From: JAFDZW01 sp964404255
GTDB lineage: Bacteria; Bacteroidota; Ignavibacteria; Palsa-1295
Assembly: GCA_964404255.1 (NCBI GenBank)
Contig: CAYOJJ010000005.1
Span: forward strand, 62,001 to 126,000
DNA length: 64,000 bases
Direction of reading: 5' to 3'
Positions 54,509-63,347 of this stretch are shown in pieces. The notes beneath the pieces were generated by a model. The model was not told the origin of the DNA and searched no databases. It was given only the letters and a program-made list of their open reading frames with translations. The translations under genes were made by a program, and so were the position numbers. Positions within the stretch are counted from its first letter, which is position 1; each line of letters starts with the position of its first letter.

Positions 54509-55444
54509 ATGCCGTTAGCAAAAGCACTGCAAACCGGAGATACGATTGCACTCATCGCTCCGGCAAGCACTCCGCCCTTCAAAGAGAAGATTACCAAGAG
54601 CGTCGAATATTTCGAAAAGCTCGGGTATCGTGTCGTTCTCGGAAAACATATCGAGAAGCGCTATGGCTATCTTGCCGGGACGGATGCCGAACGAGTAAAC
54701 GATCTTCACACGCTTATTGCCAATAAAAAGGTAAAAGCGCTTTTCTTTCTTCGTGGTGGTTACGGTACGATCCGCCTGCTTTCGATGCTTGATTACGATC
54801 TTATCAAACGCAATCCTAAAATCATTGTCGGTTATAGCGATGCCACCTCGCTTTTTTCTGCGATCTATAAAAAGACGGGATTAAAGTCACTGTTCTATGG
54901 GCCTATGCCGGGAGTCGATATTTGGAATGGCTTCGATAGCTTTGCCGAAGCATGTATGTGGAAGGCTCTAACTTCTACTCATGTTATTGGTGAGCTTACA
55001 ACCGCACCTCAGGAAATACAGCCAGTCGGTCGTTTAAGCAAATCGGTTGTCGAAGGAAGAATGATTGGCGGTAATCTTACGGTGCTTGCTTCTGTAATCG
55101 GTACGCCATACATACCTTCCTTTGATAAAAAAATACTGATGATCGAAGATGTAGGGGAGGAGGCTTATCGCCTTGATAGGCATTTAGCTCAGTTGAAGCA
55201 TAGTGGAAAGCTGCAATCACTACAGGCAATTTTACTCGGCCAATTTACCGATTGTGATGCCCCAAAAGATAAACCCTCCCTTACTCCATCGGAAGTTTTT
55301 CGCGACTACTTTTCTGCATTAAAAGTACCGATTCTTTCGAATCTTCCTTTCGGGCATGTATCACGAATCTGGACCATTCCTTACGGAGCAAAGCTTCGGA
55401 TCGAGGGTACAAAGGTGAGTATGACCGAGCAAGTCTTGGAATAG
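54509..55444 (+). CDS. ldcA: LD-carboxypeptidase (peptidase S66)
   Basis: 311 residues. Removes the terminal D-Ala from tetrapeptides during murein recycling in the cytosol. N-terminal DTIALIAPASTP, nucleophile Ser in IVGYSDATSLF, Glu in MIEDVGEEAYRLDR, and His in LPFGHVSRIWTIP give the Ser-Glu-His triad of S66. No signal peptide. It is divergent from the amidohydrolase and is followed by a strong terminator. Confidence 0.92.
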   Translation: MPLAKALQTGDTIALIAPASTPPFKEKITKSVEYFEKLGYRVVLGKHIEKRYGYLAGTDAERVNDLHTLIANKKVKALFFLRGGYGTIRLLSMLDYDLIKRNPKIIVGYSDATSLFSAIYKKTGLKSLFYGPMPGVDIWNGFDSFAEACMWKALTSTHVIGELTTAPQEIQPVGRLSKSVVEGRMIGGNLTVLASVIGTPYIPSFDKKILMIEDVGEEAYRLDRHLAQLKHSGKLQSLQAILLGQFTDCDAPKDKPSLTPSEVFRDYFSALKVPILSNLPFGHVSRIWTIPYGAKLRIEGTKVSMTEQVLE

Positions 55445-55465
55445 GAAAAGCTAGAAAAAGAAAAA

Positions 55466-55488
55466 GGGCGGTATTACCGCCCTTTTTT
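55466..55488. terminator. Bidirectional intrinsic terminator
   Basis: gggcggt and accgccc around ATT, flanked by AAAAA and TTTTTT; serves ldcA and the convergent rpsA. Confidence 0.9.
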
Positions 55489-55508
55489 AATGCAAGTAAT
55501 TTTATAGA

Positions 55509-57470
55509 TTACTCGGCGCTTGCTTCAGGAGCTTCCGTCTTTTCGCCCGGAAGTTCGAAGGTACCGATGGCTTCAGAAGCTGCACCAGAGCCGGTATGAT
55601 CGTCACCGGTTGAAGCTGCTGCTTTCTTGCCACCGCTGCGGCGAGCATTGCTCTTCTTGCTGGTCTCTTCGAGCGTCTCTTTCGGGATCGGATGCTTTGC
55701 ATTGTACTCATCGACAATAGCACGATCCTGAGCCTTAAGCCACTCGGTAGCCGAAAGAACGATCTTCTTGTTCTCTGAATCGAATTCGATTACACGAAGA
55801 TTGAGTGTTTCGTCGAGCTTGAAGCTATCGGCAACGTTTTTCACCTGCGAGAAGGAGAGCTGCGAAGCCGGTACGAAGCCATCGATGCCACCCGGCAATT
55901 CGACGACGACGCCCTTCTCGAGGAAGCGGATGACCTTACCGGTCGTATCCGTACCTTCGCTGAAGGCTTCTCCGAGGCTATCCCACGGATTTTCGAGCAC
56001 CTGCTTGCGGCCAAGGGCGATGCGGCGGTTATCGCTATCAAAGCCCATGATCATCACATCAAGCGTATCGCCCTTCTTGAGCAATTCGCCTGGGTGACGG
56101 ACCTTCTTCGTCCAGGAGAGGTCACCGATGTGTACGAGACCATCGACACCCGGTTCGAGTTCGATAAAGGCACCAAAGTTCGTAAGGTTACGAACGATAC
56201 CTTTATGGACCGATCCGATGGGGTACTTCTCAAGGAACTTCGTCCACGGATCCGGCTCAAGCTGCTTGACACCAAGCGAGATCTTTTTCGAATCCTGATC
56301 GATCGAGAGAATCTTTGCTTCGATCTCCTGACCGATAGCGAACAACTGTGACGGGTGCTTGATGTGCTGGGTCCAGCTCATCTCGCTGACGTGAATAAGA
56401 CCTTCGATACCTTTCTCGAGTTCGAGGAAGGCGCCGTAATCGGTCATCGAAACGATCTTACCCTTAACGTGCTGACCAACAGCATAACGCTGTTCGATCT
56501 CTGCCCACGGATGCGGCTGGAGCTGCTTCATACCGAGGGAGATACGCTTCTTGTTCTCATCATAATCGAGCACAACGACGGTAACCGTCTGATCGAGCTT
56601 AACGACTTCCGAAGGATGCGAAACGCGGCCCCAGGAAAGATCGGTAATATGCACGAGACCATCGACGCCACCAAGATCGATAAACGCACCGAAATCGGTA
56701 ATAGCTTTGACGGTACCTTCGAGCACCTGACCGCGCTCGAGCTTCTCGACCACTTTCGCACGGTGTTCGTTGAGGGTATCCTCGAGCAGTACTTTGTGCG
56801 AAACGACGACGTTCTCAGAGGGGTGATTGATCTTCACCACGCGAACGTCCATCGTCTGATTGAGATAAACGTCGAAATCACGAACCGGCTTGATATCGAT
56901 CTGCGAACCCGGCATGAAGGCTTCGATGCCAAGAAGATCGACCACAAGACCGCCTTTGATACGGCGGGTAACTTTAACTTTGAGGATCTCACCGGTCTTA
57001 GCTGCTTCGTTCACACGTTCCCAGACGCGGATGAAGTTAGCACGACGGTGACTTAGCTGTAAGCGACCTTCTTTGTCTTCGACGGATTCAACGAGTACTT
57101 CTACTTCGTCGCCGACTTTGACATCCGGAAGCATCGAGAATTCCGATCTCGGAATGATACCTTCGGATTTGAAGCCGATATCTACGGCAATTTCACTCGG
57201 GGTAATAGCAACAACTTTACCTTTGACGACCTGCTCTGCCTTAAGGGCATTGAAGGTTTGGTCATAGAGCTTCATCATCGCATCGCGCTGAGCATCGTTA
57301 TAGCCGGAGCCTAACTTGCTTTTCGGATCGATGATCGAGAGATTGCCGCGGGAGGTAACTGCCGGCTTTTCAGCTTTAGCAGGAGCCTTTTGGGTCGCGG
57401 TGGAGGCAGGTGCCTCGGTGGTTGCGACATCCGCTGTCGCGGGCGAAACGGTTTCGTTAATTTCTGACAT
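55509..57470 (-). CDS. rpsA: 30S ribosomal protein S1
   Basis: 653 residues. Six S1 RNA-binding repeats between about residues 80 and 595, each with a G-x-V ... F/V-G-A-F-I/L pattern; repeats three to five are most canonical (ITDFGAFIDLGGVDGLVHI, MTDYGAFLELEKGIEGLIHV, LTNFGAFIELEPGVDGLVHI). Both ends are extended: an Ala/Thr/Pro-rich N-terminus and a C-terminal low-complexity Ser/Gly/Ala/Glu tail of about 55 residues. It brings mRNA to the ribosome, which matters in lineages with weak Shine-Dalgarno signals. Confidence 0.96.
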   Translation of the reverse strand: MSEINETVSPATADVATTEAPASTATQKAPAKAEKPAVTSRGNLSIIDPKSKLGSGYNDAQRDAMMKLYDQTFNALKAEQVVKGKVVAITPSEIAVDIGFKSEGIIPRSEFSMLPDVKVGDEVEVLVESVEDKEGRLQLSHRRANFIRVWERVNEAAKTGEILKVKVTRRIKGGLVVDLLGIEAFMPGSQIDIKPVRDFDVYLNQTMDVRVVKINHPSENVVVSHKVLLEDTLNEHRAKVVEKLERGQVLEGTVKAITDFGAFIDLGGVDGLVHITDLSWGRVSHPSEVVKLDQTVTVVVLDYDENKKRISLGMKQLQPHPWAEIEQRYAVGQHVKGKIVSMTDYGAFLELEKGIEGLIHVSEMSWTQHIKHPSQLFAIGQEIEAKILSIDQDSKKISLGVKQLEPDPWTKFLEKYPIGSVHKGIVRNLTNFGAFIELEPGVDGLVHIGDLSWTKKVRHPGELLKKGDTLDVMIMGFDSDNRRIALGRKQVLENPWDSLGEAFSEGTDTTGKVIRFLEKGVVVELPGGIDGFVPASQLSFSQVKNVADSFKLDETLNLRVIEFDSENKKIVLSATEWLKAQDRAIVDEYNAKHPIPKETLEETSKKSNARRSGGKKAAASTGDDHTGSGAASEAIGTFELPGEKTEAPEASAE

Positions 57471-57833
57471 TTAGATTCTTACCGGAAAATAGTGATGAAA
57501 ACCCTGATAGCCTTATGCCGGTATCACAAAATCCACCAAAGTATTTGTCCCCGATTTTGGGGAGCGGTGAAACAAGTATTTATGGGTGATAGTTCGAAAT
57601 TGAACGACCTTTAACTACCTTATAATATGGGTAGTTGTGGCTTTTTTCAATGGGCAGGATTCTCTGGCAGAGGATAGAGCAGGTAACTACTTCATTTATA
57701 ATATATTACCAACATCGATCGGAAAGAAAATTCCGAACCATACGTGGAAATTATTACGAAAAAGAAATAAGGCGGTTTCGAATAAAGAAAAGCCCCCACC
57801 AACTAAGGCGGCGGGGGCTATTGCAGAAAGTAA
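57471..57833. other. 363-bp region between rpsA and the VOC gene
   Basis: No credible gene; short frames here lack homology signs. It holds the rpsA promoter and leader, the VOC-gene terminator at its right end, and two hairpins: cccc/gggg around 57549-57562, and aactacc (57613-57619) pairing with ggtagtt (57630-57636), the latter about 145 bp before rpsA. The second might act in an rpsA leader, but this is unproved. Confidence 0.6.
57781..57819 (-). terminator. Intrinsic terminator of the VOC gene
   Basis: On the minus strand agccccc and gggggct pair (7 bp, 57813-57819 with 57791-57797) and are followed by a T-rich tract (complement of 57781-57790). Confidence 0.7.
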
Positions 57834-58223
57834 TTATTGCTGAGCATGAAGGCCGATATTGTTGCCTTCGCTATCGACAAAAAATGCCATATAGCCGATC
57901 TCGGGCGAGATCTCGGTTTTCGGCATGGTGATTTTGCCACCGGCTCCTTCAACGCGATCGATCACGGCCTGAATGTTCGGGTTAGCATTGAGATAAATAA
58001 CCGGGCCGCCGCCGGCAGCAGGCTTATGCATATCGCTCTGGGCAAGGGCGCCGGTTACTTTACCATTGCCCATTTCTCCGGGGAATGCGGACATTTTAAT
58101 ACCCATCATTTCCGGCATATCCTCCATTGTTACACTAAAGACGTTCTCATAGAACTTCTTTGCGCGCGTAATATCGGTAGCCGGTATTTCAAACCAGTTT
58201 AAGGAATTCGATTTATTATCCAT
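57834..58223 (-). CDS. VOC-superfamily (glyoxalase/extradiol-like) protein
   Basis: 129 residues, one betaalphabetabetabeta-type VOC pair: NWFEIPATDITRAKKFYENVF in the first half and VIYLNANPNIQAVIDRVEGAGGKI with GYMAFFVDSEGNNIGLH in the second. Metal-ligand candidates are present at the usual strand ends. Cytosolic; the substrate is unknown. Confidence 0.87.
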   Translation of the reverse strand: MDNKSNSLNWFEIPATDITRAKKFYENVFSVTMEDMPEMMGIKMSAFPGEMGNGKVTGALAQSDMHKPAAGGGPVIYLNANPNIQAVIDRVEGAGGKITMPKTEISPEIGYMAFFVDSEGNNIGLHAQQ

Positions 58224-58452
58224 TGTAGCTGAAGTAATAGTGAATAGTTACTTGGAGACGAATAGCAACCCTAAATTCGGACAAACGTCTTTTAAGTTAT
58301 TGTAAAAATATTCTCTAAAAGTGGTAATTTATGGCCGGAGATATAATCTGTTATGGGCAAGGAAAGGGAGGTGATTGTAGAAACGAAATTCTAATTCCAT
58401 TGCTTATCAATACGTTGTAACAGTTACGGCCGCTGCCAGTACACTAATCATT

Positions 58453-59829
58453 ATGCTCAAACGTCTAAGTATTGCCCTGGTTTTCCTGTTGTTCGCAGCA
58501 CAAAGCCTCTGGGCACAGCTTCCTCCGTGGACCCGCTTCAAATTAGCCAATGGGCTCGAAGTGCTGGTCGTCGAAAATCACCTTACCCCTATCGTCACGA
58601 TCGAAGTGGCTGTCAAGAACGGCTCGTTCACCGAATCGCCGGAATATAACGGCTTATCCCACCTATACGAGCACATGTTCTTTACCGCTAATGAGAAAGA
58701 TACCAGCGAAGACGATTTTCTCGATCGCGTCGATAAGCTTGGTATTATTTACAATGGCGAAACGCATGAGGAAAATGTGCAGTATTACTTCACCCTGCCA
58801 AAGCAGAATACCGAGGCCGGTCTGGATTTTATGGCGACTGCTATTATGCATCCGCTTTTCAAGCAGCATGAGATCGATCAGCAGATCACTGTTGTGCTCG
58901 GAGAGTTCGATCGTAACGAGGCTAACCCTTATTTCGATTTTAACCGCAAGATAGCAAAAGCACTTTGGGGCGATAACTGGGTCCGTAAAGATCCGCTCGG
59001 GCAGCGCGAAGCGATCAAGGCTGCGACGCGCGAAAAAATGCTGACGATCAAGAATAAATATTACATCCCGAATAATTCGCTGTTGATCGTTGCCGGTGAT
59101 GTTAATACTGCTGAGATCAGAAAATTAGTACCGAAATACTTCGATGTCTGGAAGCCCGGGCCGGATCCGTTTAAGAATAATCCGCCGCCTACGATCGAGC
59201 CGTTGAAAGATATTAAGTTTGTTACCGATAATGTTCAATCGCCGAATGCCGCTGTATTGCTTCGCTGGCATGGGCCTTCGATCGGCGTTGACGATAAGGG
59301 TACCTATGCCGCCGATGTGTTCAGCGAGATCATTCGTCAGGAAGAACATCGCTTTACCAAGAATCTGATGGAATCGGGTATTGCCAGCGGCCTGAACTTC
59401 TGGTATTATACCCAACGGCTTGTCGGTCCTATTCAGGGTGATATCTATGCCACCCCTGAGCGGATCAAGGATGCAATGAAGCTTTTCTGGTCTGAATTAG
59501 ATAAATTCACCCAACCGGATTATTATAGCGACGAAGAACTCGAGACTTCGAAAGCAACACTCAGAAGCCGTATCCTTTACGACAGTGAAAGCCTTTCGGA
59601 ATTCAGCAAGACAATCGCCTTTTGGTGGGCTTCGACAGGCCTCGATTACTACGAAGGATATCTCGATAACCTTGCGAAAGTAAACCGAAAGGATATTAAT
59701 AATTACTTAAAGCGCTATGTGATCGGCAAGCCCTATGTTCTGTCGCTGGCGATCAATTCCGCCGCTGCCGCTGCTTATCATATCGAACCGGAGCAACTGA
59801 CCCACGATGCGTTACTACAAGCAAAATAA
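58453..59829 (+). CDS. Secreted M16-family zinc protease, active subunit
   Basis: 458 residues, signal peptide (LSIALVFLLFAAQSLWAQ). The zinc motif HLYEHMFF (HxxEH) lies in the first third, with the downstream Glu expected in the EFDRNEANPYFDF region. A second M16 half follows (VQSPNAAVLLRWHG). It degrades peptides in the periplasm. The next gene, four bases later, is a partner lacking HxxEH, so the two probably form the M16B heterodimer. Confidence 0.92.
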   Translation: MLKRLSIALVFLLFAAQSLWAQLPPWTRFKLANGLEVLVVENHLTPIVTIEVAVKNGSFTESPEYNGLSHLYEHMFFTANEKDTSEDDFLDRVDKLGIIYNGETHEENVQYYFTLPKQNTEAGLDFMATAIMHPLFKQHEIDQQITVVLGEFDRNEANPYFDFNRKIAKALWGDNWVRKDPLGQREAIKAATREKMLTIKNKYYIPNNSLLIVAGDVNTAEIRKLVPKYFDVWKPGPDPFKNNPPPTIEPLKDIKFVTDNVQSPNAAVLLRWHGPSIGVDDKGTYAADVFSEIIRQEEHRFTKNLMESGIASGLNFWYYTQRLVGPIQGDIYATPERIKDAMKLFWSELDKFTQPDYYSDEELETSKATLRSRILYDSESLSEFSKTIAFWWASTGLDYYEGYLDNLAKVNRKDINNYLKRYVIGKPYVLSLAINSAAAAAYHIEPEQLTHDALLQAK

Positions 59830-59833
59830 GTTA

Positions 59834-61168
59834 ATGACTATGATGCGTATCGCCCTTTTTCTGGTCATTTCGGTATTCCTGGCTACCGTTGTGGCGGCCG
59901 ACGAGCACGACGAATCCTACATTACCGATGTACAGGAATTTAACGTCGATGGCATAAATGTACTGCTTCGTGAAAGCCACCAGGCTTCGAGTATTTCGAC
60001 TATTCTCTACATCGATGGAGGTACGAGTGCGCTGCCGGACGGCGAATTAGCGTCGAGCGAATATTTTGCGACAAAGCTCATTCCTGAAAGCGGTACCGAA
60101 CTTACGTCGAAGGCATACTACCGCCGTAAAATGCAGCGGATGGGTTCAGGTATTGGCGGCTCCGACGGACGCGATTATTCTGCTCTTTCGCTCAGGTGCA
60201 CGAGAGAAAATTTCGATACGACCTGGAAATTTTTTTCCGAGATGTTGGTGCATCCGAAGGTCGATCTTACGGAGTTCCAAAATCTCCAGCGTAATGCGTT
60301 GGTAAGTTTTCAGCAGGGACGCGATAACCCGGATATTCTCTCAAGAACCATCATAGATTCTGTCTATTTCCTTCATCATCCGTATGGTAAGCGTCTGACC
60401 CGCGAGAACATTTCTGCCCAGACGCCGGAGCACGTACTGCAGTACTTCAAATCGCTGATGATCAAATCGAGATTCCTGCTCGTTGTCGTCGGTGATATTA
60501 CCCGTGCAGAACTGGAAGCAAAAATGAGATCGAGTGGTATCACGGCTTTGCCACAGGGCAATTTTGTCCGTCCGGTCGTCACTTATCCGCCGAAAGCTTT
60601 TTCTCCGGGAGCGTATTTCCCACATATCGATCGTGACTTGCCGACGAAGTATGTTATCTGTTACCACCAGATCCCGAGCAAAGGGGATTCCGATTATTAT
60701 GCGTATGTTCGCGTTCGCAATTTTATGGGTGGTTTCCTTTTTCAGCATTTGAGAGTACAAACTAATCTTTCTTATGCACCGAATAACGACGATCTCGATT
60801 GGCGCAATTCGGTCGAAGCAATCACGTTCCAGACCCAGTACGTCGATAGCGCAGTAAAAATCTTTTTTAAGGATGTCGATTTCTTCCAGAATAATCTTAT
60901 CCTGGAATCGGCTATTAAAGCCGGTGTGCCGAAATGGGCAACGAGTAACTATTTAAAACAGGAAACGACGATCGAGCAGGCAAGCAATATCGGCCAGGCC
61001 CAGCTTCTTACCGGCTCCTGGCGTAATGCATTTATCTCCTTCGATAAACTCGCCAATGTTAAGCCGGAAGCGCTCCTGAGAGTTGCCCGCACTTACTATC
61101 GGAATTTTAACTGGTGCGTTGTCGGCGATACGACCGGGATCGACAGAAAGCTGCTCGAATCGAGATAA
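59834..61168 (+). CDS. M16-family partner lacking the zinc motif
   Basis: 444 residues from the ATG at 59834; an ATG at 59807 would overlap the previous gene. Signal peptide RIALFLVISVFLATVVAADE. At the HxxEH position it reads SSEYFATKL, so it cannot bind zinc. It keeps the Arg/Tyr pair of non-catalytic M16 subunits in FLFQHLRVQTNLSYAPN. It pairs with the upstream protease, supplying the second half of the peptide chamber. Confidence 0.9.
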   Translation: MTMMRIALFLVISVFLATVVAADEHDESYITDVQEFNVDGINVLLRESHQASSISTILYIDGGTSALPDGELASSEYFATKLIPESGTELTSKAYYRRKMQRMGSGIGGSDGRDYSALSLRCTRENFDTTWKFFSEMLVHPKVDLTEFQNLQRNALVSFQQGRDNPDILSRTIIDSVYFLHHPYGKRLTRENISAQTPEHVLQYFKSLMIKSRFLLVVVGDITRAELEAKMRSSGITALPQGNFVRPVVTYPPKAFSPGAYFPHIDRDLPTKYVICYHQIPSKGDSDYYAYVRVRNFMGGFLFQHLRVQTNLSYAPNNDDLDWRNSVEAITFQTQYVDSAVKIFFKDVDFFQNNLILESAIKAGVPKWATSNYLKQETTIEQASNIGQAQLLTGSWRNAFISFDKLANVKPEALLRVARTYYRNFNWCVVGDTTGIDRKLLESR

Positions 61169-61171
61169 GTT

Positions 61172-62347
61172 TTAAAGTAGGATTATTCCAAGAATACCCG
61201 CTGCCAAAATAATAATCGGCTCGGGTATTTTTGTTTTAACGGCAAGTATCAATGCTCCAACAGCAAAGGCTATTTCGATAGGCCCAAGCGTTGAGTGACG
61301 GGAGAGATTAATAATAGCGGCGGCAATAGCACCGGTTGCTGCTGCAGTAACACCTTTAATAAAAGCCTGGAAAGCCTCATTCTTTGCAAGGCGCTCATAG
61401 AGCGGGGTAAGGATAATAACAAAAAGATAGACGGGAAGAAATACACCAAGCGCGGCGGCAAAGGCTCCGGGAAGTGCAGCAATGAGATAGCCGATAAAAG
61501 CTGTTGTAATAACAAGCGGCCCGGGGGTGATCATGGAAACCGCCACCGCATCGAGAAACTGCCGCTGGGTAAGCCAATGATGATCTTGTACCACCCCTCC
61601 ATACAAGAATGGCACGATCGCCATGCCGCTGCCAAACACCACCGTTCCTGCCTGCACAAAATACCAGAACAATTCTACAAAGCCGGGGGCAAGTGCGGGA
61701 GATTCGGTAATAGTGAATAAGAAGGGGATAACGACATTGGCTCTCGAAAACAATTGCTTGGTTGCCGGCCATGCCTTAAATGCCATGGTGATCAAGCCCG
61801 CAAAGAGTAATAGCCAGATCGGTTCGTTATCGAGAATAATAGCCATCAATGCCGCCGCGGAATAGATCATCCAAAGAAATGAATCTTTACCCATGGTCGA
61901 GCGGCTAAGTTTATAAGCGGAGCGCGCAATAATTCCGAGCACTGCAGCGCTTACGCCGGCAAAGACCGCCTGCATCCAATGCATGGCACCATACTGTTGG
62001 TAGATGATAGCCAAACTGACGACCATTATAAACGATGGTGCGATAAAACTTAAGGCAACAGCCGAGGCTCCGGTAATTCCGGAGCGGATATACCCGATAT
62101 ATAATGCAAGTTGTGTAGCAAAGGGGCCGGGAGCCATCTTACTAAAGGCTAAGCCCCGAATAAATTCCTCGCGGCTAATCCATCCACGGTGTTCGACGAG
62201 ATCGCGCTCCATGTATCCTGCAAGCGGAATCGGGCCGCCAAAACCGGTGGTGCCAAGCTTTAAGAAATACAGTGATAATTTGATAAGCGAATAAGGCTCA
62301 GCCATTGAAGGGGCTTGTTCGCTGTTATGAGTCGGGTTTGAAGTCAT
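61172..62347 (-). CDS. chrA: Chromate transporter ChrA, long-chain type
   Basis: 391 residues with two homologous CHR halves and about 10 helices. Family motifs occur in both halves: KLGTTGFGGPIPLAGYMERDLV and FSKMAPGPFATQLALYIGY in the first, QAGTVVFGSGMAIVPFLYGGVV and VSMITPGPLVITTAFIGY in the second. An inner-membrane chromate efflux or anion transporter. It converges with the M16 pair, with 3 bp between stops. Confidence 0.92.
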   Translation of the reverse strand: MTSNPTHNSEQAPSMAEPYSLIKLSLYFLKLGTTGFGGPIPLAGYMERDLVEHRGWISREEFIRGLAFSKMAPGPFATQLALYIGYIRSGITGASAVALSFIAPSFIMVVSLAIIYQQYGAMHWMQAVFAGVSAAVLGIIARSAYKLSRSTMGKDSFLWMIYSAAALMAIILDNEPIWLLLFAGLITMAFKAWPATKQLFSRANVVIPFLFTITESPALAPGFVELFWYFVQAGTVVFGSGMAIVPFLYGGVVQDHHWLTQRQFLDAVAVSMITPGPLVITTAFIGYLIAALPGAFAAALGVFLPVYLFVIILTPLYERLAKNEAFQAFIKGVTAAATGAIAAAIINLSRHSTLGPIEIAFAVGALILAVKTKIPEPIIILAAGILGIILL

Positions 62348-62415
62348 CGGGATGCTTTACTAACATATGCGATAAGAAAAAAGTAGTAATTTCGTGATAG
62401 ATAATTAACTATTTA

Positions 62416-63171
62416 ATGATTTCAAAAGCTGCAAAAACCAGACATATTGGTGTCGAACCGGGCTTTCAATGGCGTGGGGATGAAATAACCAGGATAGAAG
62501 GGTTATCGGATGCTGTCTTTGCTTTTGCTGTGACGCTGCTGGTTGTTTCGCTCGAAGTCCCTCATACTTATAACGATCTTTTTCGTGCTCTTCACGGCTT
62601 ACCGGGATTTGTGATGACGTTTGCCATGCTGATGCAGATCTGGTTCGAGCAGTATAAATTTTTCCGGCGTTATGGGCTGCAGGATATGAAGACAGTCGTC
62701 CTGACGCTCACGCTGCTATTGATCGTTCTGGTGTATGTCTATCCCTTGAAATTTCTATTCAATGGCCTTCTTGGCTGGGTTGGAGATCTGCTGTTTCCCT
62801 TCGTTGCTTCACCCCAAACGGATTTTTTTGCTAACGGTCCGGATCTGGCCCATTTGATGATGCTTTATAACGTGGGGGTAGTGGCGTTGTATGGAGTGTA
62901 TTTCCTGCTGTTCCAACATGCCTATAAACTCAGGGAAGAACTGCAGTTGAATAAAGTAGAGTGCTTCGATACGCGCGATAGCATGCATCAGGCAATATTT
63001 TTTATTTGTCTGGGTATTGCTGGAATTTCGATTATTGTCTTATTGCCAATCAATTATGTGGGATTATCCGGAGTGATCTACGCGCCGGCCTGCGCCTTTT
63101 ATTTTCCGATAAGCAGCTATCTTTCCGGAAAAAAACGGAGCCGGTTGCTGGCCGAACTCCAAAAACATTAA
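62416..63171 (+). CDS. TMEM175-like (DUF1211) membrane channel protein
   Basis: 251 residues with about six helices. RIEGLSDAVFAFAVTLLVVSL matches the first-helix signature of the TMEM175/DUF1211 potassium-channel family (usually R-x3-FSD); here Leu replaces Phe of FSD. It probably forms an inner-membrane tetramer. Conduction of potassium is inferred from the family. Confidence 0.8.
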   Translation: MISKAAKTRHIGVEPGFQWRGDEITRIEGLSDAVFAFAVTLLVVSLEVPHTYNDLFRALHGLPGFVMTFAMLMQIWFEQYKFFRRYGLQDMKTVVLTLTLLLIVLVYVYPLKFLFNGLLGWVGDLLFPFVASPQTDFFANGPDLAHLMMLYNVGVVALYGVYFLLFQHAYKLREELQLNKVECFDTRDSMHQAIFFICLGIAGISIIVLLPINYVGLSGVIYAPACAFYFPISSYLSGKKRSRLLAELQKH

Positions 63172-63347
63172 GAAATTATTATGAAGTAATCTGGAGGTGC
63201 GAATCCTAATAACTTATTGAATTATAAGCCAATCGCGTATTTTGTCAATAACAGCAATTACCCACAAAGTTGCCGTTTGTGATTTTCGAAGTAGCAAATC
63301 TCCGTATATTTGAGTCCGTACTTATTGTAAAGGAAAGTAGAATAATT

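Noticed and set aside
56355..57056. 233-codon frame opposite rpsA
   Set aside because: Antisense shadow of the repeated S1 domains; the apparent repeats mirror the rpsA repeats.
57635..57931. Short plus-strand frames between rpsA and the VOC gene
   Set aside because: They run into the VOC gene on the other strand, have biased composition and include the terminator hairpin.
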